From contig NZ_AUIX01000023.1 of assembly GCF_000423925.1 (NCBI RefSeq), positions 1 to 64,000 on the forward strand: DNA of 64,000 bases. The letters run 5' to 3'. Below the pieces are notes generated by a model that saw only the letters and a list, made by a program, of their open reading frames with translations, was not told the DNA's origin and ran no database searches. This DNA is from Butyrivibrio sp. VCD2006. GTDB lineage: Bacteria; Bacillota; Clostridia; Lachnospirales; Lachnospiraceae. Position 1 is the first letter of the stretch. The number at the start of each line of letters is the position of its first letter. Positions 25,662 through 35,342 of this stretch are shown one piece after another. The position numbers and the translations under genes are program-made.

Positions 25662-27803
25662 GTGAGTAAAAGATCGCCGGGAATAAATAAAAACTGGATA
25701 ATGTGCGTATCACTGGTGTTACTGGGGATTCTTATAAACGGATGCCTTTATTTCACTATGTATTCACTTAATATTCCGCTATATCTTGATACGGTGGCAA
25801 CAATTGCAATGACTCTGATCGCAGGCCCGTTCTTTGGTATTGTCACTGCAGTCGGGTCTAATTTTCTTTGTATATTCTTTGATCCAAATGCATTATATTT
25901 CTCATCCATCAATGCGCTGGTAGCTATTCATACGGCTTCATTTTTCCGCAAGCATTCAACTAAGAAATTCAGGGATGTAGCTTTATATATCATGTCTGTG
26001 GCTGCCTTTGTGGGAATCATCAGCACTATTATCCAGTGGATTCTCACCGGGATACAGACAGAGAACGTTATAGAGAGCGCGGCCTATGATTTCAGCCAGG
26101 CCACAGGCTTTCCGTATCTTGTTGCTGTGCCGATACTGAGCATATTACTCAATATTGTGGATAAGGGACTTTCAGCAATACTGGCTCTTTTAATACTTAG
26201 GCTTATACCTGAAGAGATCAAGGAAAAAATCCAGGAATATACAGTAAGACAATCCCGAATAACGGAAGAAGAAATTGCTGAGATAAGGGAGCAAAAAAAG
26301 GATATTAAAGTATCTGTACGTTCAAGAGAGACGACAAGACTGCTTATTACCTCGCTTTTGATCATTCTCATTATGTCATGGACGGGACTTAGGCTTTTCT
26401 TTAATAATTCAAGGATAGATGAGACAGAGAGTGCCATGAAAACAGCAAAACTGGCTTCGGATGTCATTGAGGCATTCATGATACCTACCTTTGTGAGAGA
26501 GGGAGAAATTGCCCCGGGATATCTGGACACAAAGGAACTCCTTTACAAAATACGAGATAGCGGTTCCGGTGTTACCTATCTGTATGTCGCTGTGATAACG
26601 GAAGAAGGCTATCAGTTTGTTTTTGACCTTGATACGGAAGATGAGGTCGGATATGAGCCCGGGAGGATGGTTCCTTTCGGCGAGGAAATAAAGCCATATG
26701 TACCGGCTCTGCTTGAAGGGCAGGAAATCGAACCCATTGAACAGGAAGAGTACACACACAGAGTTCAGTCTGTTTATTACCCTGTCCGAACATCGGATGG
26801 AAGGACTATGGCCTACGTGGTCTGCGATGTGGCGCTTGATAGCATTGCTTCTTACATGACGGATTTTGTTGTGAGGGTCCTCCTCATAATGGCCGGAATT
26901 TTCATACTGATAGTTGCATATGAAATGTGGATGACCAGTGTTTATATCACTTATCCCATAAGTTCGCTCACGGCCTGTGTGGATGAGTTCGCTGAGTCGG
27001 GAGATGATCAGAAGGCTTTAGATGATAATGTAAGAAAAATCCGTGCCCTGGACATTCAGACAGACGATGAAGTGGAGAGGTTATATCAGACTCTTTGCAA
27101 AATGACGCTGAATCAGGCTGAGCAGATGCGTAATATAAGACATCTGTCTGAATCAACCGTGCAGATGCAGGATGGTCTTATTGTAACCATGGCGGATATG
27201 GTCGAGAGCCGCGACTCCGATACCGGAGCACATGTTCAAAAGACAGCTGCTTACGTAAAGATCATTGTTGAAGGACTTAAGAGAAAGGGTTATTACGCTG
27301 AAAAGATAACACCCAAATTTATCTCTGATATAGTCAGATCCGCGCCTCTTCATGATGTGGGAAAGATTAAGATTCCCGATGAGATATTAAATAAGCCTGG
27401 GAGGCTCACTGATGAAGAATTTGAAGTGATGAAAACTCACACCATAGAAGGAAAAGCCATTATTGAAAAAGCTATAAATACTGTCAAGGGTGGAAGCTAT
27501 CTTAAGGAAGCAAGGAATATGGCGGCTTATCATCATGAAAGATGGGATGGAAAAGGATATCCCGAGGGACTTCACGGAGAGGTTATCCCGCTTTCGGCAA
27601 GAATAATGGCAGTGGCAGATGTTTTTGATGCATTGGTATCACCCAGAGTATATAAGCCGGCATTCCCACTTGAACAGGCTATCGAAATTTTGCAGGAAGG
27701 CGCAGGGACTCAGTTTGATGCCAAATGCATAGAAGTATTTTTGGAATCTTTGCCTGAGGTAAAGGTAATTCTTAATAAGTATCACGATAGCAGTAATGCC
27801 TGA
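25662..27803 (+). CDS. HD-GYP phosphodiesterase with membrane and sensor domains
   Basis: 713 residues from the GTG seven bases after GAGGGG; the upstream ATG at 25647 lacks a ribosome site. Residues 1-190 hold about five helices resembling the S component of ECF-type vitamin transporters (YLDTVATIAMTLIAGPFFG). A helix near 225, a Cache-like extracytoplasmic domain (about 245-400), another helix and a HAMP-like segment follow. The HD-GYP domain (about 500-700) is intact, with HDVGK (His564-Asp565) and HHERWDGKGYPEGL (GYP 632-634). It should degrade c-di-GMP in response to an external signal. Its stop codon overlaps the next start (TGATG), so the two are translationally coupled. Confidence 0.88.
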   Translation: MSKRSPGINKNWIMCVSLVLLGILINGCLYFTMYSLNIPLYLDTVATIAMTLIAGPFFGIVTAVGSNFLCIFFDPNALYFSSINALVAIHTASFFRKHSTKKFRDVALYIMSVAAFVGIISTIIQWILTGIQTENVIESAAYDFSQATGFPYLVAVPILSILLNIVDKGLSAILALLILRLIPEEIKEKIQEYTVRQSRITEEEIAEIREQKKDIKVSVRSRETTRLLITSLLIILIMSWTGLRLFFNNSRIDETESAMKTAKLASDVIEAFMIPTFVREGEIAPGYLDTKELLYKIRDSGSGVTYLYVAVITEEGYQFVFDLDTEDEVGYEPGRMVPFGEEIKPYVPALLEGQEIEPIEQEEYTHRVQSVYYPVRTSDGRTMAYVVCDVALDSIASYMTDFVVRVLLIMAGIFILIVAYEMWMTSVYITYPISSLTACVDEFAESGDDQKALDDNVRKIRALDIQTDDEVERLYQTLCKMTLNQAEQMRNIRHLSESTVQMQDGLIVTMADMVESRDSDTGAHVQKTAAYVKIIVEGLKRKGYYAEKITPKFISDIVRSAPLHDVGKIKIPDEILNKPGRLTDEEFEVMKTHTIEGKAIIEKAINTVKGGSYLKEARNMAAYHHERWDGKGYPEGLHGEVIPLSARIMAVADVFDALVSPRVYKPAFPLEQAIEILQEGAGTQFDAKCIEVFLESLPEVKVILNKYHDSSNA

Positions 27804-30800
27804 TGGAGGTTATCCGCAGAGTGAGATCCGTAAAACTAATAAGCTTAAGAATCTTAATAGCGGTATTTCTTGTCCTGCCGGCATTTTTGCCCGGTATGAA
27901 GGTGAACTCTGCCTCTGAGAGAGCTAAGAAGACAGGAGGCGGATACGCCGCATCACAGCAGATTCCGGGTATGGGATATACTGCTGAGATTTATGATGCA
28001 ACAAACGGACTCGATACCTCTGATGCTAACTATATTATGGGAACCGACGATGGATATATCTGGATTGGCGGATATAGCGGAATTATCCGTTATGATGGGA
28101 CGGTTTTCGAAAGACTCGACACCTCAGATGGTCTGACAAGTGGACGAGGCCTGTTTAAGGATAGTCTGGGGAGGATATGGGTAGGCACAAATGATAACGG
28201 TGTTGTGGTAATTGAGGGTGAAAAGCGCACACATTATACCTACAAGGATGGTCTTCCTTCATCATCCATAAGGGTTTTTGCAGAGGATACTGATGGCAAT
28301 GTTTTCATAGCAACTACTTCAGGAGTGGCCTATGTTACACCTGACGGAGTGCTTAAGAATATCACTGATGAGAGAATAAATGATGAGCGCATATTAAGAC
28401 TTGAGTCTGACAGCAATGGAACAATATATGGTCAGACCAAGAATGGTATTGTTTTTTCCATAGATAACTGCAAGGTGACGGATTGTTTTAACAGTGAAGA
28501 ACTTGAAATGGAGCATATAACATCTATTCTTCCGGATCCTGACAGACCAGGTAAAATATATCTGGCTACTGATGGATCCTCGTTGTATTATGGAGAGTTT
28601 GGAAACACTGCCGGACATATGAAAAGAATATCGGTTGCTCCTATTAACGGTATTCACTGGATTAGCTATGATTGTGGACGCTTGTGGGTATCCTCCACAA
28701 ATGCGATCGGATATATAGATAAAGAAGATAAATTTCATGCGCTTGAAAATCTACCGATTGATAGCGCAATTGAAATGACAACATCGGACTATCAGGGAAA
28801 TCTTTGGGTCGCATCATCGACTCAGGGTGTAATGAAGATAGTTGCAAACAACTTTGTCGATGTGACGGATGCTGCAAATATTTCACCTGAGGTGACTAAT
28901 GCGGTCTGCATGTATGGTGGACAGCTTTATGTGGGCACAGATAAAGGATTATATATTATTCTTTCCGACAATCGCCCTGTTTTTAATGATGTTACAAAAT
29001 ATATCGGCGAGGCCAGAGTCAGATGCGTTATGGAGGACGTCTTCCATAACCTTTGGATATCCACTTATACCAATGGTTTGGGATTAGTCTGTGTTTCCAA
29101 GGCAGGAGATATAACGTCCTTCACTACTGAGGATGGATTATTAAGTAATGAGGTCAGAAGTACGGCGCAGGCAAGGGATGGCGGTATTCTTGTCTGCACA
29201 AACGGAGGCCTTTCGATAATCAGAGATGGAAAAGTGGTTAGTAATGTTGGCGCAGCAGAGGGAGCAAAAAACACTGTATTTTTCAATGCTGTTGAAGATG
29301 ATGATGGAACGATATATGTCGGAACTGATGGAGATGGTATTTATGCCATAGATGGAACAAATATCTCCAGGATAAGCAGGGATGACGGACTTACAAGTGA
29401 CGTAGTCATGCGAATAAAGAAGGATGATAATCATGGAGTATTCTGGCTTGTTACATCCAATTCCATTCAGTATATAAAGAAAGGCAAGATTCAAACTGTA
29501 ACAACTTTTCCTTATAATAATAACTATGATATTTATTTTGACAGTGATGGTTATGCCTGGATATTGTCTTCATATGGACTTTATAAATTGAGTACTCGTG
29601 ACATGTTAAATGATAATGTTACTGAATACAGGCTTTATACCATAAAGAATGGACTTCCTTACGCCATAACCTCCAATTCCTACAGTGCATTGAACTCAGA
29701 TGGGGGCATGTATATTGCAGGAAGGTATGGAGTAATAAAGGTCGGGATATACGGAATTTTTAAGAATGAACCTGAGATAAAAATGTCAGTGAATTCGGTT
29801 TACTGTGGAGAAGAAAGGATCTTTCCGGACTCAAACGGAAGGTATGTGCTTCCTCCCACTGATGAACGTATCCGTATTCGTGCATCGGTTCTTGATTATA
29901 CAATGCTCAATCCTGAGGTTAAGCTATATCTTGATGGGCATGATGATGCCGGAATTACGGTATTGAGAAGCGAGCTTAGCAGTCTGGAGTATACGGGGCT
30001 TCCCTATGGAAATCATAAGCTTCACATACAGGTTATTAACAAGAATAATGATGAGATAATTTTGGAGGAAGTCTATGAAATTATAAAAAAGCCCAGATTC
30101 ACAGAGCTTTTGATTGTAAGGGTTCTGTTTTTCATGGTTCTCGCTCTTATAGTGGGCTTTATCGTTTACAAGGTCATGCAGTATACCGTTATCAGCAGGC
30201 AGTATGGCGAGATAAAGCTTGCCAAGGATGAAGCAGAGAGAGCCAATACTGCAAAGACAAGATTCCTGGCCAATATCTCACATGAGATAAGAACACCGAT
30301 AAATACCATTATGGGTATGGATGAGATGATCATGCGTGAGGATGCGACAGATGTCCCCAAGGGATATTTCATGTCCATGATGAACTATGCATTCGATATC
30401 CGTAATGCGTCAGAATCACTACTTGGACTCATCAATAACCTTCTTGATATGTCCAAGATAGAATCAGGAAAAATGCATCTTGTAGAGCTTGAGTACAACG
30501 TTCAGGATATGCTTCGTTCGATAATTTCTCTGGTGAGAATTAGGAGTACTCAGAAGGAACTTACCTTTGATGTCATTGTGGATGAAATGATTCCAAGAAG
30601 GCTCTACGGTGATGAGGGCAAGATAAAGCAGATAGTTGTAAATCTGCTTACAAATGCTGTCAAATATACCGATTACGGCGGATTTTCACTGGGCGTTACT
30701 ATGCTCAAAAGGGAAGATGACAGATGTGATCTTTGCTTTAGCGTAAAGGACACCGGAATAGGCATAAAAGCCGAGGATATGGATAAGCTTTTTACGGCTT

Positions 30801-32035
30801 ATGAGAGACTCGATGAGGAGAAAAATAACGGCATCCAGGGAACGGGACTTGGCCTTGATATTTCCAAAAGATTTGCAGAGCTTATGAATGGTGACCTCAC
30901 CTGTGAAAGTGAGTATGGAGAGGGCTCTGAATTCAAGCTTTTAATAAGTCAGAGAATTATAGATGCCACACCTATAGGAACATTCTCTGAGCGCGCAGAA
31001 ACAGAGGCTACGGGACCTTATGTTCCAAAGTTCATTGCGCCTGACGCAGATATACTTGTGGTTGATGACAATCCTATGAACCTTAACGTCATTAAGGGAC
31101 TACTTAAGGCAACCAAAGTATTTGTCACTACTGCTTCAAGCGGAGAAGAGTGTCTTGAGAAGATTAGAGATAATAAATTCAATGTGGTACTGCTTGACCA
31201 CATGATGCCGGAGATGGATGGCGTAGAAACTCTCGCAAGAATACGTGAGTTTGATACTGAGCTTCCTGTCTATGCTCTTACGGCAAATGCAAGTGTGGGT
31301 GAGGAGTTCTACACATCAAGAGGCTTTAACGGTTACCTCTCAAAGCCTGTTGATACGGAGATGCTGGAAAAGACCATCATGAAGCATCTTCCTGAAGAGA
31401 TGATGGAGAAGGCTACTGAGGCTGATGCAGTTGCAGAGCTGACGGAGCTTCCTGATGACATGCTCTGGATAAAAGAGGTGCCTGAGATATCTGTTGACGA
31501 AGGAATAAAGAGCTCCGGCGGAATAGCATCCTTCCTGTTTGGCCTTAAGCTCTTCCTTGATACAATAGATGGTAATGCGAAGGTAATAAATGACGCCTAT
31601 GACGCGGATAATATAAGGCTTTATACAATTAAGGTACACGCTCTTAAGAGCTCTGCAAGACTGATTGGTGCCAAGGACTTAGAGGAGCTTGCGGCAGCCC
31701 TTGAGGATGCGGGAAATCACGGAGATAAGAGCTTTATAGATGCCAATGCTAAAAGGTTTATGGATAATTATCTTGCCTTTAAGGATATTCTTTCAAGGCT
31801 TTCTGAGGGCGAGTCGGATGAAGGAAAAGAGGAGATTCCTGCAGATGAACTTGCAGATGCATACGAAGCACTTAAGGAAGTGATTCCTCAGATGGATTAT
31901 GATTCAGTTGAGATGATCATCGGACAGCTAAAGGAATATAAACTTCCTGAAGAAGATGCGACAAAGGTTGCGGAACTGGAAAAATTGCTCAGAGCTTTTG
32001 ACTGGGATGAGATGGAAAAGCTAATGACTGAATAG
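27803..32035 (+). CDS. Beta-propeller hybrid histidine kinase with receiver and Hpt domains
   Basis: 1410 residues. After a signal/anchor helix (about 14-30) come two-component-regulator propeller repeats (about 60-650; e.g. DGYIWIGGYSGIIRYDG, RIWVGTNDNGVVVIEG, GTIYVGTDGDGIYAIDG) and a Y_Y_Y-type sandwich. A membrane helix (about 770-795) follows. HisKA has FLANISHEIRTPIN with His827, HATPase has NLLTNAVKYT and GTGLGLDI, the receiver has Asp1132 in LLDHMMPEMDG, and the Hpt has His1279 in KVHALKSSAR. Periplasmic propeller kinases of this plan sense polysaccharide fragments in Bacteroidetes HTCS proteins. Unlike those, this one lacks a DNA-binding output and must signal through a partner, plausibly the receiver protein encoded next. 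Confidence 0.92.
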   Translation: MEVIRRVRSVKLISLRILIAVFLVLPAFLPGMKVNSASERAKKTGGGYAASQQIPGMGYTAEIYDATNGLDTSDANYIMGTDDGYIWIGGYSGIIRYDGTVFERLDTSDGLTSGRGLFKDSLGRIWVGTNDNGVVVIEGEKRTHYTYKDGLPSSSIRVFAEDTDGNVFIATTSGVAYVTPDGVLKNITDERINDERILRLESDSNGTIYGQTKNGIVFSIDNCKVTDCFNSEELEMEHITSILPDPDRPGKIYLATDGSSLYYGEFGNTAGHMKRISVAPINGIHWISYDCGRLWVSSTNAIGYIDKEDKFHALENLPIDSAIEMTTSDYQGNLWVASSTQGVMKIVANNFVDVTDAANISPEVTNAVCMYGGQLYVGTDKGLYIILSDNRPVFNDVTKYIGEARVRCVMEDVFHNLWISTYTNGLGLVCVSKAGDITSFTTEDGLLSNEVRSTAQARDGGILVCTNGGLSIIRDGKVVSNVGAAEGAKNTVFFNAVEDDDGTIYVGTDGDGIYAIDGTNISRISRDDGLTSDVVMRIKKDDNHGVFWLVTSNSIQYIKKGKIQTVTTFPYNNNYDIYFDSDGYAWILSSYGLYKLSTRDMLNDNVTEYRLYTIKNGLPYAITSNSYSALNSDGGMYIAGRYGVIKVGIYGIFKNEPEIKMSVNSVYCGEERIFPDSNGRYVLPPTDERIRIRASVLDYTMLNPEVKLYLDGHDDAGITVLRSELSSLEYTGLPYGNHKLHIQVINKNNDEIILEEVYEIIKKPRFTELLIVRVLFFMVLALIVGFIVYKVMQYTVISRQYGEIKLAKDEAERANTAKTRFLANISHEIRTPINTIMGMDEMIMREDATDVPKGYFMSMMNYAFDIRNASESLLGLINNLLDMSKIESGKMHLVELEYNVQDMLRSIISLVRIRSTQKELTFDVIVDEMIPRRLYGDEGKIKQIVVNLLTNAVKYTDYGGFSLGVTMLKREDDRCDLCFSVKDTGIGIKAEDMDKLFTAYERLDEEKNNGIQGTGLGLDISKRFAELMNGDLTCESEYGEGSEFKLLISQRIIDATPIGTFSERAETEATGPYVPKFIAPDADILVVDDNPMNLNVIKGLLKATKVFVTTASSGEECLEKIRDNKFNVVLLDHMMPEMDGVETLARIREFDTELPVYALTANASVGEEFYTSRGFNGYLSKPVDTEMLEKTIMKHLPEEMMEKATEADAVAELTELPDDMLWIKEVPEISVDEGIKSSGGIASFLFGLKLFLDTIDGNAKVINDAYDADNIRLYTIKVHALKSSARLIGAKDLEELAAALEDAGNHGDKSFIDANAKRFMDNYLAFKDILSRLSEGESDEGKEEIPADELADAYEALKEVIPQMDYDSVEMIIGQLKEYKLPEEDATKVAELEKLLRAFDWDEMEKLMTE

Positions 32036-32055
32036 GGCATACGAAGGGAGCGCAT

Positions 32056-32811
32056 ATGTCAGATAGTATGATTGTAATAGGGGAAAAAGAATCATTTATT
32101 GTCCGGGTCTTGGTTCAAAAAGCCCAGGCAGCAGGCTGCGAGACTTCATTTGTGGGCTGGAATATAAATAAGATAAATGAGGAACTTGAGAAGGCAACGC
32201 TTGTGACTCTCTATCTGGATGATTATGTTCTGCCTCACGATGATGTGCTGCATTTTCTTACAGACAAAATGCAGGAGAAGAGTCTTGAGATGATACTTAT
32301 AGGAGAGCAGGTAAAGCTGGATACCATCGAGGATTATGTGCCGAAGGAGCTTATTTACGAGAGCTTTTCAAGGCCTGTGAATAACGATGAATATGTAAAA
32401 GCCGTCATGGGATATTTCTCCAAGATGGCAGCAGGCGATTTTAAGAAAAGCATTCTGATAGTGGACGACGATGCCCAGTATCTCACCATGGTCAGGGAAT
32501 GGCTGAGGGGAACCTACAAGGTATCAATGGCAAATTCAGGAATGCAGGCAATAAAATGGCTTGCTAAGAATAAGGTGGATTTGATTCTCCTGGATCATGA
32601 GATGCCGATAACCACAGGACCTCAGGTTCTTGAGATGCTAAGAAGTGAAGATGAAACCAAGAATATTCCCGTCATGTTCCTTACCGGAAAGGGTGATAAG
32701 GAAAGTGTTATGGCGGTTGTAGCCCTTAAACCGGAAGGGTATTTTCTTAAAAGCATCGACCGTGCCGAATTACTTGAAAAGCTGAACGAATTTTTCATTA
32801 TGCATGGTTGA
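32056..32811 (+). CDS. Double-receiver response regulator without output domain
   Basis: 251 residues. The C-terminal half (about 132-251) is a normal receiver with ILIVDDDAQ, the phospho-acceptor Asp180 in LILLDHEMPITTG, LTGK and YFLKS. The N-terminal half (about 1-120) has a receiver-like fold pattern (MIVIGEKESFIV, TLVTLYLDD, EMILIGE, ESFSRPV) but lacks the acidic pair and has Leu-Asp-Asp-Tyr at the acceptor strand, so it may be a pseudo-receiver. No DNA-binding or enzymatic domain is attached. GGGAG lies before the ATG and the gene is 20 bases after the hybrid kinase, a likely phosphate donor. Confidence 0.85.
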   Translation: MSDSMIVIGEKESFIVRVLVQKAQAAGCETSFVGWNINKINEELEKATLVTLYLDDYVLPHDDVLHFLTDKMQEKSLEMILIGEQVKLDTIEDYVPKELIYESFSRPVNNDEYVKAVMGYFSKMAAGDFKKSILIVDDDAQYLTMVREWLRGTYKVSMANSGMQAIKWLAKNKVDLILLDHEMPITTGPQVLEMLRSEDETKNIPVMFLTGKGDKESVMAVVALKPEGYFLKSIDRAELLEKLNEFFIMHG

Positions 32812-32857
32812 TATTACTTAACGCTAAGTAGCCGTTTGTCGAAGGAAAAGGTAGCCT

Positions 32858-35242
32858 ATGTTTGAGTTTATAAGAGCCAATCAAATGGATATTATGCTTG
32901 CACTGTGCGCTGTAAGCACAATTATGGCTTTTATGCTTATGATAACCCGCTTTCTGCCCTGGAGGAGAAAATGGGTTCTCGTTAACATGGAATTATCCGC
33001 TACGTTTCTCCTGTTTTTCGACAGGCTGGCATACATTTATGCAGGTGATGTAAGCGATGTAGGATATGTTATGGTCAGGGTATCCAACTTTTTTGTATTC
33101 TTCCTGACATCCTGGATTGTGTTCTCATTTGATCTTTATCTGGTGGATCTTCTTAATGAAGATGGTAAGACTGATATTATTCCCTTCAGACTTAAATTCG
33201 TGGGAGTTCTTGCGATTTTTGGACTGGCTCTTTCCATCCTGTCGCAGTTCATCGGCCTTTATTATACCTTCGATGAACACAATCAATATCACAGGGGCAA
33301 TGGCTTTCTTATTGCATATGTTATCCCCGTTATCTGTCCCATCATTCAGTATACTGTCATTTTCCAATACAGAAAGAAGTTCAGTAAGCTCATAAATACA
33401 GCGCTGTTCCTGTATATTACGGTTCCGATTATTGTCGGGATCATCCAGATTTTTTCCTACGGAATATCCATCGTAAATATGGCGATGGTTCTTGTTTCTG
33501 TATCGCTCTATGTGTTCAATTACCTTGATATTAACGATGAGGTGGAGAGAGTCCACAATTTGGAGATGGAAAATCTGCAGAACGAACGAAAGAGTATGAA
33601 GCGACTTTTCGATCAGACTGCAACAGCACTTGTAACAGCAGCTGAGAAAAAAGATGAATACTCACAGGGGCATTCTGTTAAGGTTGCGGAAACTGCCAGG
33701 AGAATAGCTCAGGTGGCAGGGAAAGACGCGGATAAATGTGATGAGGTATACTATGCTGCTCTTCTTCATAATGTTGGAACGCTAGGGCTTCCCGATAGCC
33801 TGATTGGCAAAGAGGAAGATCTTACGGGGTTTGAGTATGAGGTTATGAAGCAGAAGCCCGTGATTGGAGGAGAGATACTTTCAAGTATTACGGAGTATCC
33901 CTATCTTAGTCTTGGAGCACATTACAGTTGCGAGAGATATGATGGCAAAGGATATCCTGACGGCCTTAAGGGCAACAGTATCCCTGATATTGCAAGAATA
34001 ATCGCTATTGCAGATGCTTATGTTTCCATGGAATCAAAAAAGAGCTACAGGGATCCTCTTCCGGCACCTATGATACGCGAAGCCTTTGTAATGGAGGCAG
34101 GAGCCAAGTTTGATCCGGTATATGCTGATATTATGGTTAAGCTTATTGATTCAGGAACGATGATAGGCGCAGGTAGTGACTACGATAAGCTTGAAACAGA
34201 GATACGAAGTGTCAAATATAGAGAAACTGTTTCAAAGGGTATAGAAATTACAGATCATGTGACGAAGATATATTTCACATTTACACCACTGCAGAGCGGA
34301 GAAGGAAGTTTTAGCATGCCTTCGATCATTGTTTTTGACTCCTTTGATGAACGTGTTCATGAGAATGAAAAATCGATAATGGCATATCATTATACAGAAT
34401 ATGGAGAGATCTGGTTTGATGGCCACAGTATATCCACAAATGTAAGGGAGATGGAGACCGGAGTCACTGACAAGAATTCTTCAAAAGATACTGCGGGAGG
34501 AGCTTTAAGGGATGGCGGATCGGACTATATGATCACAACTTCCAAATTTGAAGATCATATAAGAATAGTGCTTGAGAGTCCCGATCAGATAGTTGAAGCC
34601 ATTGCGGCACTTCCGGATAAGACCAAGTCCGTATTTGTAGGACTTACGGGAGAGAACAGTTTCCTTACCGGTATCAGGGTGGAAAAAATCGATGAGGTTG
34701 TCTCTGCAAATGACATTCGCAGAATAGCAGACGATATCGACTACACTGACAGGATGGTTTCCGATATTCCTAATTTGCAGATAGATCGCTCCTGCTCTGC
34801 GGCAACACATGGCATTCCTTTGAAGGATCATCTGAGGATAAGATTCCACTCCATGAGTCTTCCTTCAGCAAATCTTGTATGGCACTGTCCTTATATTTTG
34901 ATCTTCAGTTCAAAGGACGGCAAAGTGGATGGAGAAAATTATGTAAAATATGAGCTCCTTAAATTAAATGGTGAAAGTGATGGCTCGGATGAGCGGGCAA
35001 ACAACAACTTTTCTGTGGAAAAGAAGAGCGGATTTCTGGGCTGGGACAACTGGAAAGAGATGTGCAGGAAGGGTATTGACTGCGACGTTCTTCTAAAAAG
35101 AAAGGGTAATACGATTACTATAGTTACTGAAAACCTGGGCATTGCAATAGAGGACATTGTTACGGTAAAGGATGGAAATACTAATATATATGTAGCGCTT
35201 ACCGGTGACCAGATTGCTCTTACGGATATAAGAATAAAATAA
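32858..35242 (+). CDS. Degenerate HD-GYP protein with tandem beta-rich C-terminal modules
   Basis: 794 residues. About seven membrane helices (about 10-225) precede an HD-GYP-like domain (about 245-440). Its sequence follows the first HD-GYP protein closely, yet the catalytic positions are changed. HDVGK is HNVGT (His304-Asn305), the HHER pair is SCER, and ADTFDAM is ADAYVSM. DGKGYPDGL is kept. Metal binding and hydrolysis are therefore unlikely, while nucleotide or partner binding may remain. The C-terminal 350 residues repeat the two-module tail of the 23415 protein, ending VYVALTGDQIALTDIRI. It may act as a sensor scaffold or regulator of the active paralogue. Confidence 0.85.
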   Translation: MFEFIRANQMDIMLALCAVSTIMAFMLMITRFLPWRRKWVLVNMELSATFLLFFDRLAYIYAGDVSDVGYVMVRVSNFFVFFLTSWIVFSFDLYLVDLLNEDGKTDIIPFRLKFVGVLAIFGLALSILSQFIGLYYTFDEHNQYHRGNGFLIAYVIPVICPIIQYTVIFQYRKKFSKLINTALFLYITVPIIVGIIQIFSYGISIVNMAMVLVSVSLYVFNYLDINDEVERVHNLEMENLQNERKSMKRLFDQTATALVTAAEKKDEYSQGHSVKVAETARRIAQVAGKDADKCDEVYYAALLHNVGTLGLPDSLIGKEEDLTGFEYEVMKQKPVIGGEILSSITEYPYLSLGAHYSCERYDGKGYPDGLKGNSIPDIARIIAIADAYVSMESKKSYRDPLPAPMIREAFVMEAGAKFDPVYADIMVKLIDSGTMIGAGSDYDKLETEIRSVKYRETVSKGIEITDHVTKIYFTFTPLQSGEGSFSMPSIIVFDSFDERVHENEKSIMAYHYTEYGEIWFDGHSISTNVREMETGVTDKNSSKDTAGGALRDGGSDYMITTSKFEDHIRIVLESPDQIVEAIAALPDKTKSVFVGLTGENSFLTGIRVEKIDEVVSANDIRRIADDIDYTDRMVSDIPNLQIDRSCSAATHGIPLKDHLRIRFHSMSLPSANLVWHCPYILIFSSKDGKVDGENYVKYELLKLNGESDGSDERANNNFSVEKKSGFLGWDNWKEMCRKGIDCDVLLKRKGNTITIVTENLGIAIEDIVTVKDGNTNIYVALTGDQIALTDIRIK

Positions 35243-35342
35243 ATCCGTAGGGTTAGTGATAAAAAGTCTAAAATATTTCTTAAATTTGATAAGATTTTGT
35301 AAAATTGATTCTTTTTATGATTCAAACGACTAAAATGAAATT

